Notes: generated by a model from the sequence alone, not told the origin. 64,000 bases of DNA from Hypomyces perniciosus (GCA_008477525.1 SPDT01000010.1:248001-312000), one strand, 5' to 3'; shown: positions 1-13,002, counted from the stretch's first letter. Program-made: numbers and translations.

Positions 1-3000
1 ATGCAACCGTGTTTCCATGTTATCGCAGGCTTGGGCGCCGTAGAAAATTGCTAAGGGTTTCCCAGCTGTAACCGGGATACAGATATTTTGGGAAGACCAG
101 GCCGGATCTTGTTCCTGGATTGGTGAGCTCTGTGGCCGATCCATGCTCGGCATCACACGACCCAGCCAATGCTTTCGGTCTCTCTATCTAACTTGATTGT
201 TTCTGAGCAAAAGAACCAGGTAAAGCAACAGGGGGGGGCGTTCTCTTCTTCCGTCCTTTTTCATCTGAGCCAAGATGCAGATGGTCCATTTTTGGAAACT
301 CCGGTATGGTATGGTGACAAGGCATTGGAATGTTGCTGATCCATGTCCACACCCGACAAGGCCGAAAACAAATATTTTTCGCCCTTTGCAAACTCAATTT
401 CAGGATAGCGGTGGGAGCCTGAGGAAAAGAATCTACAGAATTTTCTTTCCCCTTTGGTCTAAGGATGAGTAAGATTCGAGCCATTCGGTTGAGGGTCAAA
501 GTCTGTTTGTACGGTGTCTTGTCGGTGTCATCTGTCATCTCATTGACAAGCAATTCTCTCGTCTAAGTGGTCAACTTGTTCGGCGCTTGTACGGAGCAAC
601 AGAACAGATACGAGATCGGTGAAGTCTCGTGCTCAATGGCTTCAAGATGAATGAAGCCTAAAGATGTGACAGAAGTCTAATATTGCAGGGTATGGTAGGT
701 GCCCAGCAAGGGTAGGTAGTCACTGACAACCCAGTGTATATGCCACAGTGCCGTAATGTAATACCACAGTACGAAGTACATCTGTCTTGTCTTGATTCAA
801 ACGTCAACCTCACGATGACCGCAATTCGCTATCGCTTTACGCCACCCTCACTTACAACAAAACGACCTGTCGAATTCTATCAAATGCGCAGAAGAGATAT
901 AAATTTCCCTTCACCCTGAAATTTCCTCTGCTTTGCGGCGAACGATCATCCAGGGTGTGAAGGAGGGTTGATAGTGCGCAGCTGCTCAATGGTCACACAC
1001 AAGTCCTCGATTCTCTTGCAAGCGCCTCTCTATTATTGGAAGTGGTTGTCTGGCGATACTGCAGTCTATGTAATACTCCGTAGACATGCAAGAATTGAAG
1101 ACGTCAGGGCCACTCAATATTTACCCGCCTGCGGATCAGGTGTGGCATCCCCCTTCTCTACCAGACTCCAGTGTGCTCGCTCAACCAGGCCAGCCTCCTA
1201 GACGATCTTTCCGGCCCCCATACGCCCTCGTTCTCAGTGCGGGATTGGATTGGCTTGACCTTCTTCGAATGGCGCTGCCGGTGAACAATTGGACGCTGGA
1301 TGATACTCCGTACTACGTGATCATATCCTGACCGAACCAGAGGCTGGACTAAGTTGATTGCTTCTGCCGCTTCTGCCGCCACAAATCATTACCTCCTCAC
1401 CTTTGCTTTTTTTTTTCTAATGTTCTTTTCTTGTTAGCAGCCTCACCCTATCATTTCCAGCCAGATCACACCATGCACAGCTCTTTCACAGGCTTGAAAC
1501 TATTCCCCCAACTCCAAGCCTTGTTCCCCTTTCATTTCTAGCAGATGCAGCCATGTGAAATTTCCCCAGATGGCTGACGGAAGGATCTCAGATCAGATGG
1601 CGGGTTCGAGCTCTACCGACCATCCCAAGGTGGATGCCGCCAGTTGGCGACCAATTTTTGTGTGACTGTGAAACCATGTGAAAATTGTTGGCCGTTTTTG
1701 CTTGGCAGCAGGTCGGCATTTCACTCAATGGATCGGCAAATGCTGTAGTATCTCCATTGTGCTATGAGGCATTTCTATCCTGGAATTATCAATTGGTCTC
1801 GTTAGGCCTCAACCTGCCAAGGTTGCCAACTATTGCCCCTCTTCCTTGGATGTGGGACTTACATGCGATGGAGTACGGAGTAGTACTGCTACTTCGAACG
1901 GAGTGAAGTGGAATATGGCCGATTAACCCGTGGACTCGGCGTATCTACTCGTACGGAGTATGATAGCCAACTTTTTGACTGGGTCCGAACCACCAAGGCA
2001 GCCAAGCTGGAAGCATGAAGATCCAGATTTGTTGAGACTAAAGGCGATTTTTTCTTCTTCTCCCCCCAGCAGACTTTGAAGAATTTTTCTCTTGCATGGT
2101 TAATCATCTGCTACGAGATTTTCAGAGGCTCCAGAAAAGAAAATGCTCGCTGCAGCACGGAGTATCACTCGCTTATTGAGTCAGATATCCGTTCCCAATC
2201 CGGACTTTTACACAGGGCATTCCTCATGTGCAAACGGAACTGGATGAAAGCATATTCCTCCGTATTCCATACAGACTGTGCTTCGGAACCTTCCTTGAAG
2301 GCGAACAATTCTCCAGTTACATTTAGGCATGATTAATAACCATTCTGGCGAGTCGTTCCGGTAGAAGGCCAAGCACCAATTGACATCGGAAGCCGTGCCA
2401 TTACATGACTCAAGGGCCTCGACACTGTGTGAGTAGCTTTTCAACTGTCGACCTGCATGCTCACCAGCAAGGATGGATGCACAATGCTGTTGTTTATGAG
2501 CTGAAGGTCATTTTGGGCCAGTTGCTCCGCTGATGTAGTATCTGAGCCGCCCATTACTTAATGTGCTAGTACTATTCCAAAGGGGAAGAACAATTAGGTT
2601 GCATGCATGAAGCACGAAGGATTTCAATTCTCGTTTGCACAGGCAAGACAGGGTAAGCATGCCGACGCCGCAACACGGCGTGCACAGCCCAGCTGACGGC
2701 AACATCCCAGTGCGACCCTCGAATACTGTACGAGTATGAGAGGGGATGAGGAGAGATCGGACGACGTGATTAAGAAATCTTGTTGCTATCAAGTTCGCCG
2801 AGTCCCACCAGTCATGGGGGGTTCGAGATCGCGATTCTACGGAATTATCAACGACTGGAAGACGGCGGCAGATTGGATCACATGAAAGTAGCATCTAGTA
2901 TCCTGGTTTGGCAATGGAGCCTTCAGAGTTTTTACGCCCCACATCTTGTTCTCTCCGCCAGTCAGGGTTGGGAAGACGAATTTTTCAGTTCTCAGTCAAG

Positions 3001-4729
3001 GAGCCGAATCGCAAGCATTCGCGGAAACGCTGATTGGCTTCCCGGACCCCTTGCTTGTCAGCCTAGCAAGGGGTTGCCTCTCTCCTGGGAGAGATCGCCA
3101 GGCACACCTTGCAGAGTGCAGGGTGGGAGGAAAGCTTGGCTTGCGACCCCGAAAGGGTCCTGTTTGTGCCCAATTCATAGGTCATGGCGGCATACATAAC
3201 CAAGACGCCACAAATCCAACAAGTTTGTTCAAACATAGGTATGCTTAGTGGATTCACACGCAGGAACCTATTTTGCCACCAATACGGTATCGGACGACAA
3301 TCAATGACATCAATTCGTGCCAACAAGTTTGGTTACTACTTTTTGTTAGGCGTGTGTCGTATAACACCGCACAGGATGCGGAGTAGCCGATATGCGATAT
3401 TACGGGTTGCTTTTGTGATACTGAGCACCCATGAGTAAGACAAAGAGTGCTTTGACTCGACAGGGTTGAGTACTACGTTGGGTTCGGAGAATGTACGAGT
3501 ACATACGAAGTATTACGGAGAGCGCGGAATGGCGGATGAGGATCTCACAGTCCTCATGGTCCACAAGCCGTCGAGCCTGTCAGGGCTGACCACATGGATT
3601 TTGACTACTACGAGTACATACTAGTATCAGGAACCAGGCACCATGATCCCTCGGGTCAGCCAATTGCGGCGCAGAGCTGCGGACAATCCACGATGCAGCT
3701 AGAAAAGTCCGTTCCCCGTATCAGGCACGAGTCAAGACTATTGTTTGACGACCCTTTGTGGTTGGGCTGAGCTGGGCGCGATTATCAGGGACATATGTAC
3801 GTTGTACCTTTGCTTTGTTCAAGCCTACGAAAAGAGACGACCAAGGACACCGCCTCCAGGTACTATTCACATACGAGCATGCTGACAGGCTTCCAAGGTT
3901 GTCTGAGCTGTCAGGTACCCGCCCCTACCGGCAAACGTTCCCGCACAGTGCCGTAGGCTGGTTTGCGGAATGGATGGGACAAATGGACTCTTTCACACTG
4001 TTGCAGGCCGTGGGTCGTTGGGAGCAATTTGAGGGGTTAGCTTGCTGGCTGACCATCGACTGATCATGACATGGACGACGCCGTGATTAATGAGGGAAGC
4101 ATCATCAATGAACGCATCACCAGCTGGAGGACTCTGCGAACATCACAAGTGCTAATATGTGCTTGTATGTGTATGTTCGACATGTTGCTTCAGTGCTCTC
4201 AGTACAGTGGCGGCGGTCCGCTCGGAGGTGGCTGTTTCAAAACATCATTGTTCAGCGCCACCAAGAAGCGAGCACCCCCTCTCGTACATACGACTGCTAT
4301 TCTGGGAACTGCTGATTCATTAACCGTGTGCTTGGATGTTAGTCGGCCCACTCATCCAACAGAAGCCGCGCAATGCATACCTAGTCATAGGGCTTCAAGG
4401 CTCTGTGGTCCGGCTTACGAATCCACCACCGAGTCCGGATCTAGTGTGGCGTTCGGGCCAGGGAAACCTTACCGGGATCGGCCTCCGGGTCTTTGTCCGA
4501 CGGCTCCACCACCACGCGTTTGCTGGTTCCTGCATTATTCAGTACGCCTCATGCAGACCACCATGTACGTATGTACATACTTCGCACTGGTAGGGGCCTT
4601 TCTTCGCCTTGTTTCCGTTGGTCTCGACGCTTTGTTTGGACCCGCGTAAACGGCTAACTGTGTATGTACGAGTAGTCGGACCCATGCCACGCAAGTCCCG
4701 GTTGACTCCCTTAGGCCCGGCATCATGTG
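1..4729. other. Gene-poor stretch, no supportable gene
   Basis: I find no convincing gene here. Open frames are short, start and stop at random and match no family I recognise. The longest is 192 codons on the plus strand at about 4071-4649; its composition does not look like a protein. The visible structure is a scatter of a short near-palindromic motif, TACGGAGTA/TACTCCGTA and close variants such as TACGAGTAC, for example near 1072, 1303, 1875, 1952, 2717, 3492 and 3610. These are described under the findings. Confidence 0.6.
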
Positions 4730-4730
4730 G

Positions 4731-5020
4731 TTATAAAGGGGTCCCCTGATCCCCTCGATCTGGGGTCTGTTTGATTAGATCCCCATCACAGTCTTTCACT
4801 TGTCTCCGGCCTATCATTCATTCTTAAAGCACTTGCTCTACGCTTCTTCAACATTCTTTTTGAACAGCAGAGTATAACGGCACGGCCCGTCTAGTCTTAC
4901 CAATACCATTCTCTCAGTTGTGATTTACTCTCTGAGCTCAGTCCTCGAGAATCACTTTTTGCAACAAGACAACCAAACCAACCTTCCCTAACTCAAACCA
5001 TACCAAAACAAACCATCAAG
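4731..5020 (+). promoter_or_regulatory. Core promoter and leader of the secreted-protein gene
   Basis: A TATA-box-like TTATAAAG lies at 4731-4738. It is followed at once by clustered CCCCT/AGGGG units (AGGGG at 4737-4741, CCCCT at 4743-4747 and 4751-4755), the core of the fungal stress-response element. They sit between the TATA box and the expected transcription start, so binding is only a possibility. The roughly 250-nt leader then becomes rich in C and A, ending in an AACCAAACC-type tract and CATCAAG directly before the ATG, typical of strongly expressed fungal genes. The TATA and CCCCT units are seen; promoter strength and stress control are inferred. Confidence 0.5.
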
Positions 5021-5524
5021 ATGCGTTTCGCTACCTCTGTCATGGCTCTTGTCGCCTCTGCCGCTGTCTCCGCCGCTGGCACTGTCACTTTCTGGACTCT
5101 TGACAACCTCCAGCGCACCCTCTATTTCACTGGAAACCCCGGCAGCGCTGAGATTCAGCCTGTTACTGTCAACAGCCAGAAGAACACCACCGTTGAGTTC
5201 ACTGTGGGCTGGGTCGGCAACTTCTACGCCATCCCGGATGGCCAGAAGAATGTCCCTGGCATGCTCGGCGAGGTCAACTTCTCTGGCTGGCTCGACCGTG
5301 TCTACTTCGACGTCTCTGCCATCGTTGCCCCCACCGACCACAACAACGTCAAGCAGATGTGGCCTGTTGGTGTTGAGACGCCCATGTCCGGCTGCGCGAA
5401 CATGCCCTGTAACAACGTCTACTGGCTCCCCGATGACATCCAGACCAAGTCCACTAACGTGACTGACCTCATGTGCACATTGGGCGCTGGCTCCACCGGC
5501 ATTTCTTTCGCCGAGGCCAACTAA
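5021..5524 (+). CDS. Small secreted protein of the fungal 'DNase1'/thaumatin-like type
   Basis: An intronless 167-residue protein. Residues 1-19 form a clear signal peptide: basic start, hydrophobic core, and Ala-rich end at about VSAA|GTV. The mature part is Gly/Val/Trp-rich and probably beta-rich, with three Cys (in SGC, MPC and LMC) and sequons NTT, NFS and NVT, so it is probably N-glycosylated. The motifs MLGEVNFSGW, YFDVSAIV, KQMWP and LPDDIQTKS fit a family of small secreted fungal proteins that databases often label 'DNase1 protein'. I know of no good evidence that the family has nuclease activity, and I see no nuclease motif. A role at the cell surface or toward hosts and other microbes is inference. 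It stands alone behind its own TATA promoter. Confidence 0.75.
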   Translation: MRFATSVMALVASAAVSAAGTVTFWTLDNLQRTLYFTGNPGSAEIQPVTVNSQKNTTVEFTVGWVGNFYAIPDGQKNVPGMLGEVNFSGWLDRVYFDVSAIVAPTDHNNVKQMWPVGVETPMSGCANMPCNNVYWLPDDIQTKSTNVTDLMCTLGAGSTGISFAEAN

Positions 5525-6697
5525 ATTGGCTCTCCAACTTTGAGCAAACAGCTTAATACTGATTGCATGGGTTCAAGACCCACTGCGTTCTGTTTCTCAA
5601 TGCGCTGAGCGCCGAGTCATGATGATAACGACCAAAGCAAAGCTATCTTTCGAAAGATACCCCCTCTGGCAGCGTCTCGAGGATGCACCAGAGGCTTCAC
5701 AGGAATTTGGGTTTACGGAGTATAAACGTCACTGTGACATACGCACAAAAATCACTTTTAGACTTAGAAAGTCGCCGGGGTCTTCTCATGCTTAGAGCAT
5801 AGTCCCCTTTTCTTTTCCTTACAGGCTTGACTCCCCCATCTGATGATGATGGGTTTGAGGCTGGCACTCGTTTGCAACTTTGCAGCTTCTTACACTCGCT
5901 GAAAACTTACTTTTTTTTTTTTTTTTTTTTTTTTCGCTTCGATAGAATACCCTGTTTGTTGCTGTACATACATGTTACAGTTGGATAGACTTTACACGAT
6001 AGAATGGCGACATGAATTCGTGGTCATACAAACTCGTTCTCTTACTACGTGATGTGGTGTCTTGGTAAACGCTGCTTCTCTCAAGTGGCTTACAAACGGA
6101 ACTTCGTCAACACTTGACATTTTCTACAGGGCGACACGTGGCCCAGCCGGTGTGTTCCCTTGGCTCCGTGAATCTTGATTTCTCTGCTGTCACACAATTA
6201 CGGGTAGCCATTGAATGCGGAGACAAATCCTGCGTATACACATGAGTGTCTTCTTACTAGTCAATGTCCCTTCTCTGTCACACGAAATAGCCTGCTCTGC
6301 TGCTCGTTGCCGTTGTTTAAGATGACAACGCATGCAGGCTTACCAAGTTGCACTTGTATAGCTCACTACATATAACAGTGATTGTCTGATTAGACGTGCA
6401 TCTAGGCACCAACACGTCGGAACGATACTGAGGCAAACAGCAGATACGACTGTACGCTGTTACAACGACATTGCATATACGGGAAGGACTCCAGAACTTC
6501 TGGCATTGCTACCCTTGCAGACTGAGCCAAGAGCCATAGGCATCCATTCCCGTAGATCATAGAATATCTACAAATATGGCTTTTCAACCTTCACATCCTC
6601 ACATAGAAAGCAACCAAGTGTCCAGTCCAGAGTCAAATCCACATAAACGCCATCTAGTAAATCATGTACCGTCGCTAGCTATATCAGTTTAAATGAT
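5525..6697. other. Spacer with a 24-nt poly(T) run
   Basis: This is the 3' flank of the secreted-protein gene and of VPS54, which converge here. No gene is visible. An uninterrupted run of 24 T lies at 5911-5934. One TACGGAGTA copy lies near 5715. Confidence 0.6.
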
Positions 6698-9600
6698 TCA
6701 TGCTTCCGAAGTCTTTTCGTCCTTGGAATCCTCCTCTGAAGATGCTGTGCCCTCTTTGGAGTCGCTGGTGCCATTAACTGGGGATGGCGGCTTCGCCTCC
6801 ACCTCCTTTGACTTGGCAATGTTCATTAGGAAATTGCCTGCGTCCCCAATCCCGTCAATCTTCTGTAGTTTGCTGCAGAAAAGGTCTACATCTTGCATCA
6901 TGCTGGGGATTGTTAGTACAAGTCTTGCATTACAGGGAGATAATTATCTTACCTCTTTTGACCAGCCTCCGTCTTCAATTCGACCTGTCGGAAGGCATCC
7001 CCGAGTTGATCTTTATAGCTGGAAAAAACGGGTAGCATGATAACATGGATTGACGTTTCGGGGAGATGTTTTGTCAGAACACGATGCAGCGTGGTTGTCT
7101 CCTTGGCGAGAGTCTCCATGTAAGTGTGTGGTCCCCCAGAGCTATCGGAATCCCAGTTGATTGCCCTGATACTCTTGGCATGAATTGCAGCCCGACCACC
7201 CATAATGTCGACCAGTTTTTGATGAATGCTATCCTGGTGCTCCTGCAGTAATCTCTTGACCTTGTCATACTCTCCCATAAGGCTCGAAATACCGGCACCA
7301 GTGCCAGCATGCCGTCGGACGAACTCCCTGATATGGGGAACCAACGTTGCTATGAATGCCAACGCCTGTGATGTGAGGGCTAGATGTTTTGTCGTAATAT
7401 TCTTGAGGCCAGCCGATCGAGTTGCTCCAGCTCCTAGAATCAGCTGGGTGCATCGTGAATTGAATAGTTGAAGATATGCCACTAGAGACGTCGCAATGTC
7501 CGTCGTCATTGTAGGGATTCCAGCAATGAGCTGCAAGAAATTCCCTATGCCGTTGAGGCAGAGGACGGCAGAGTTCGGAAGCATAAACTTCTCTGAATCA
7601 ATAGTAGCGGTTCGGGTCTTCTCCTTCCCAGAACCATTTGTCTCAGGCGAGATGACCTCTGTGCTTGAGTTGTTGGGACCCTGGTATGGGATCCATATTC
7701 TGCTGCTTTCAGTCCAAGCCACCATATCTTGGGTGCTGCACTCTAGAATCTGGTTCAGGAGCTCAGTATTACTGTCCGTAAAGTCCTTGGCATTCCACTG
7801 ATCTGACTCCATCCCTTGAGCAAGCTTCTGCATTTCGGTTTCACGATGTCTTTGGACAAAATCTTTGATGTGGCCATTAACCACTGTCTTCAAAGCAGTG
7901 CCACTTCTGCCACATATTGCTTCGCACTCGTGTGTAAAGTACAAATTTAGCGTGAAGTACCGTAAGAAGAAGTCAAGTGGGAGGTGAATAGCCTGTTCGG
8001 AGCGAACTTTGAGAATCTTGACGACTTTTTCGTTCGCGACATCAACAGCCTGACCGAGGAGATTCCCCATATCCAAAGTCTTGTGCAGCTCCTCTTGGAG
8101 GGCAAATATGGATGCCGTTTGATTGCCAGTCTGACGATCTGGTCTTGGGCTGGTCATTGGTGACCTGACGGGTGGCGACTTTAGCCTATCACCTTTCGGT
8201 GAATCTGAAAGGGAGCTTGCTATGTCCAGCAGAACTTTCACTTGAGTTGATAGTCTCCTTAATGTTTCCGTAACACCAACATATATCCTTGTGAGCAATT
8301 CCTCTGCGTCCTCAGGGTCCAATGCCCGCAGATTTCGCGCTAGATTTGCTGACTTTTCTTGGCTTGATAAGTGCCTCCCTCCGCTCGTAGTTGAAACTGA
8401 CATCATGGACTCATTATCATCGTCGTTGGAACTCGGGAGTGGCCGCCGGATTATATTTCTAATCTCTCGAAGCACATCTTCCCGGTAAGCAATTGCGGCC
8501 GTTACCACGTGCTTTGCACGATGCAGCCCGACCATGTTCGGCAACAGCTGCGCCTTCAATGCCTCCGTGCCCGACAAATAGGTCGGGAACACGGATGATG
8601 ATCTGGAGTGGCTACCCCTTGTTCTTGGAGCGGCGTTGCTCCATCGGAGAAGCACATCGGCAGAAGAGACGGATTCGACATGTCGGCCAAGGTCAGAAAT
8701 GAGGATAGAGGAGAACTGGGATTCATATGCCTTGCCAATGCGGAACCGAAGAACAGTAAGATCAGAATTCACCCCTTGAAGGGCGGAGGCAGCCCTAAGA
8801 TCCCTCAACTGGGGGCCTGATTCAGCATCAACCGACTCATCGCGCTCGCCAGAGATCAATTTCTCCAACGAGTCAATGCTGGCTAATGCCTTATCCACTT
8901 CGCCAGCATCAACCAAGGATTCGCACTCGGCGAAGCCCTCGACGATCAACTTGAGCTGCCATACAGCATCGTTGAGTTGTCGGAGATTCTCTTGCCGCCT
9001 CCGCTTCTGAACAATCTTAAGACCGTTCGCTGCAACCTCCGCATCCAAAGCCTCAAGCTCTGTCCTCAAAGCTTTGATTCGTTGAACCGATTCCGCAGCC
9101 TCAGAGTGCAGCTCCTTCAAGGACCCGAGCGCTGTGAAGAACGTAGTCGATGCGGTCGAAATCGAGTTGATTAGGTGGACTTCGATCGTGTCCATATACC
9201 ATGAAAGCTTTTCTTGAAGGATGGCATTTGTTGCGAGAGTTTTCCTCGGTGCCACAGCGCTTCCATTGCCCTCCTCTTTGTGCTTCTGTATGACCTCGGA
9301 TCGTTCGCTCACGACATCGAATGTTCGGGGGTTCTCAAGGCGGAAATCCTCCTCGAAATACACATTCGGAATCGTTGATAGAGGAGGAGGTCCCTGAGCT
9401 CCTTTACGGCTGAAACCTGATGGTGACCGCCGCGCGGGGCTCGCTGTGTCAATCGAGTTCAGAGAGGACAATGACGCTGATGAGCCTTTTCGGGATATGC
9501 GGGTTTTGCCCCCAGGCCGCAAGTAACCCTCTCCAGTCTCGGGCTGCTCGTCTTGTTTGCTGCCTCGGCGGTTTGCAACATCGTCCTCGTCGCTTTCTTT

Positions 9601-10125
9601 GACCCGGCGTAGTTGCTCGTAGAGGGCGCCGATCTGAGTGAGATACGGACTGAACTCTTCGGGATCGATTTGGGGAATGTTCGTAAGCGCAACCGGTGGT
9701 ATATCTCGTGCGGTCGGAGGTTTATGGGAGCTCAAGGCAGGCGCAGAGGTATGAGGTTGAAGGCCTGTCCGTACAATGGGAGGCTGCAGCAATGTCGAGA
9801 TGGCTACCCAGCTTCATTAGCTTCATCTCCCAACGAATGCGAACCGACAAACCATTCTGTCCGGACTCATAAACAGCACCGGTCCCGCCACCTAATGTCG
9901 TGTCCAAGGACCCTCCTATTGAGATTATTGAGCTAGCCGTGGAGCCTCGCCTTGAGGACGGTCGTGGATGTCCTTGCCCCAGTCGACTACTGAGTCGCCG
10001 TCAGCTACATGTATTGGAAAGCTCCAAACGGGTACAGACCTATGAAACGGATAGTCCGCCCGACCTCCTGGAGGTAATGGTGAAAGGTTGTCGACGGATT
10101 TTCGAGCATTAGGTGAGGAGTACAT
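6698..10125 (-). CDS. VPS54: Vps54, subunit of the GARP tethering complex
   Basis: Vps54 works with Vps51, Vps52 and Vps53 in the GARP complex, which tethers endosome-derived vesicles at the trans-Golgi network. I place four coding exons: 10125-10040, 9986-9853, 9803-6953 and 6902-6698, giving 1091 aa. The introns are 53, 49 and 50 nt; the last has a TACTAAC branch site. The N-terminus is disordered and Ser-rich (MYSSPNARKSVDNLSP). The junction ESGQNA/ISTLLQPP and the following block IPQIDPEEFSPYLTQIGALY are characteristic of fungal Vps54. The middle holds long helices and coiled coil, and the C-terminal half matches the conserved Vps54 region. The tail is acidic and Ser/Lys-rich. The first two exons are short and easily missed, which would start the protein wrongly inside the third. 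The gene diverges from MCM5. Confidence 0.9.
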
Positions 10126-10659
10126 GGTCGGCGCAAAGTATGGGTATGGTGTGTCGTAACGGAGGTCCGATTGCTCGGGGCTAAGGAAATGACAACAACT
10201 CTCTGGACTTCGAGCTCGAGTTTGGAACTACCGGGGTATCATCACTGGAATATCAAAGACAAAGGATCGTGAGATGAGTTGTATAGAACTCAAAGAAATA
10301 AAACAGAATGTGCAATGGGAGGAATATGGACTGTCAATCATTCAAGGCTGCAGTTATCCATGATACTATCTTGAATCGCATACGTACGTATCACAGTACT
10401 CCACACAAGGTAACAAGCTGGTGCAAACTGTCGCCTTCAATCATCATACCGAGGCTTTTCCGAAATCACACGTGATAATAGAGCAGTCTAAGCCATTTAA
10501 GGTTAATCTCAATAGCTTCAAGTTCTTCCTGCAACCACTTAAACGCGTCGCGCGTCGCCGTTTTTGGTCGCGTTAGTTAGCCCCTCCATTGGGTATCAGA
10601 ACTTCAGAAGTCTTGCATCCACCATTGCGACGATATACGAAGTGCTACACGCAGACACA
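10126..10659. promoter_or_regulatory. Bidirectional VPS54/MCM5 promoter with MluI cell-cycle box
   Basis: This is a 534-bp spacer between divergent genes. ACGCGT, the MCB site bound by the Swi6/Mbp1 (MBF) G1/S factor in yeasts, lies at 10543-10548, about 110 bp before the MCM5 start codon, within the longer string ACGCGTCGCGCGT. MCM genes are known MBF targets in yeast, so cell-cycle control of MCM5 is a reasonable inference. No function for VPS54 is implied. Confidence 0.55.
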
Positions 10660-13002
10660 ATGGATCGCCAATCTGTATACTCGGCTCGTGTTTACAAGTC
10701 GAACTACGACGATGTCACCGATACCAGGCTGCAGCTGCAGACCCAGCTCGAGACCTTTATCCTCGACTTCCGACTCGACAACAACTTCGTCTATCGGTAT
10801 GCTTGCTGTGTTCTACTGGCTCCTACCTGGCAATTCTGACTCGATGTATAGTGATCAATTGAGGGAGAATACGCTATTGAAGAAATACTACTGCGACATC
10901 GACATCAAGGACCTAATCAGCTTCAATGAAGAGCTTGCACACAAGCTGGTATCAGAACCTGCTGAAATCATTCCACTCGTGAGTACGGTCGACAAACAGC
11001 TAGGAGGAAACGAAGAATTGACAAACTTCAATCTAGTTTGAAGCAGCCTTGAAGAGATGTACGCACCGAATCGTATTTCCGCACGAGAAAAAAGTCGAAC
11101 TCCCTGATCACCAACTGCTCCTCCACTCCGATGCTGATGACGTATCGATCCGCAACCTCGATTCTATGACGATTGCGAGGATGGTTCGAGTTCCAGGCAT
11201 TGTTATCGGTGCTTCGGTCATGTCTTCCAAGGCAACTGAATTGTACATTCAGTGCAGGAACTGCCAACATTCTGAGACGATTCCCATCTTGGGCGGGTTC
11301 ACCGGTGTCACCCTGCCCAGAATATGCAGCCGCAAGAGAATCCCTAATGATCCTACCCCAAAGTGCCCCTTGGATCCATTCTTTGTAATACACGAGAGGT
11401 CAAATTTTGTCGATCAGCAGGTCATCAAGCTCCAGGAGGCGCCAGATCAAGTTCCTGTGGGAGAACTGCCTCGGCACGTGCTCATCACAGCGGACAGATA
11501 TTTGACGAACAGAGTTGTTCCAGGCTCTCGATGCACGGTCATGGGTATTTTTTCCATCTACCAAAACAAGAACTCAAAAAATTCGAATACCGGGGGTGCG
11601 GTTGCCATCCGAACGCCATATCTGAGGGCAGTTGGAATCCAGACCGACATTGACCAAGCCGCCAAGGGGAACGCTACCTTCTCCGAAGAGGAGGAGCAAG
11701 AGTTTTTGGAGTTGAGCAGACGGCCGGATCTCTACAATATCATGGCTGAATGCATAGCGCCATCTATTTACGGAAATCGGGATATAAAAAAGGCCATCCT
11801 CTGTCTCCTGATGGGTGGCTCAAAGAAGATCTTGCCTGACGGTATGAGGCTGAGAGGTGACATCAACGTCCTGCTCCTTGGTGACCCTGGTACGGCCAAG
11901 TCGCAGTTATTGAAGTTCGTCGAAAAAGCAGCGCCAATCTCTATCTACACATCCGGAAAGGGCTCATCAGCGGCTGGTCTGACTGCATCCGTTCAGCGGG
12001 ATCAATCCACACGAGAGTTCTATCTGGAAGGCGGTGCCATGGTGCTTGCTGATGGCGGTGTGGTGTGTATCGACGAGTTTGACAAGATGCGAGATGAAGA
12101 TCGAGTCGCCATTCACGAGGCCATGGAGCAGCAGACAATATCAATTGCCAAGGCGGGTATCACGACAATCCTCAACGCCAGAACATCGGTTCTGGCTGCT
12201 GCCAACCCTATTTTCGGACGATATGATGATATGAAGACGCCCGGAGAAAACATTGACTTCCAGACAACTATCTTGTCTCGTTTCGATATGATTTTCATCG
12301 TCAAGGATGAACATACTCGAGAGAAGGATGAGAGGATGGCGAAGCACGTCATGGGCATTCATATGGATGGCCGTGGAGCCGAGGACGTAGCTGAGTCGGA
12401 GATTCCTGTTGAAAAGATGCGAAGATATATTACCTACTGCAAAACGTGAGTGTTCTTCTCACCACTCCCTCATCAACTTGCGAATTTACTAACGTGTCAT
12501 TTCTGATAGTCGATGTGCTCCTCGTCTCAGCGCTGAAGCTGCCGAGAAACTCTCCTCTCACTTCGTTTCCATCCGTCGGCAAGTCCACGCTGCAGAAATT
12601 GAAGCCAATACACGCTCTTCTATTCCCATCACAGTCCGTCAACTCGAGGCCATCGTCCGAATTACTGAGTCCCTTGCCAAGTTGACTCTCTCTCCCATTG
12701 CCACGGAGGCGCACGTCGATGAGGCTATTCGTCTCTTCCTGTGCTCTACCATGGATGCTGTTAACCAGGGAAGCAACCAGGGCAGCCGTGAAATGAACGA
12801 GGAAGTGAACCGTATCGAGGCTGAGCTGAGACGACGACTACCTATCGGCTGGAGCACGAGTTTGGCGACGCTACGGCGAGAAATGGTGGAAGGAAAGGGC
12901 TATAGTGAGCAATCCTTGAACCGGGCACTGATGATGATGCAGCGGAGAGACACAATCATGTTTAGGAACCAGGGAGCACAAGTATACCGCAATGGCGCTT
13001 AA
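10660..13002 (+). CDS. MCM5: MCM5, subunit of the MCM2-7 replicative helicase
   Basis: An AAA+ ATPase subunit of the hexameric helicase that is loaded at origins and unwinds DNA in S phase. Four exons: 10660-10796, 10852-10978, 11037-12445 and 12510-13002, giving 721 aa, the normal Mcm5 length. The start [12 protein letters not shown] is typical. A zinc-binding region begins with CRNC near residue 161. Walker A GDPGTAKS is near residue 370, Walker B CIDEFDKM near 431, and the arginine-finger motif SRFD near 502. The C-terminal exon carries the winged-helix end. Introns are 55, 58 and 64 nt; the last has a TTTACTAAC branch site. The upstream MCB box suggests G1/S transcription. Confidence 0.97.

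Noticed and set aside
4071..4649. 192-codon plus-strand open frame before the secreted-protein gene
   Set aside because: Composition is not protein-like and there is no recognisable motif; two overlapping frames of similar quality exist.
5911..5934. Poly(T)24 as a retroposon tail
   Set aside because: No target-site duplication or adjacent element body could be seen; a simple homopolymer is enough.
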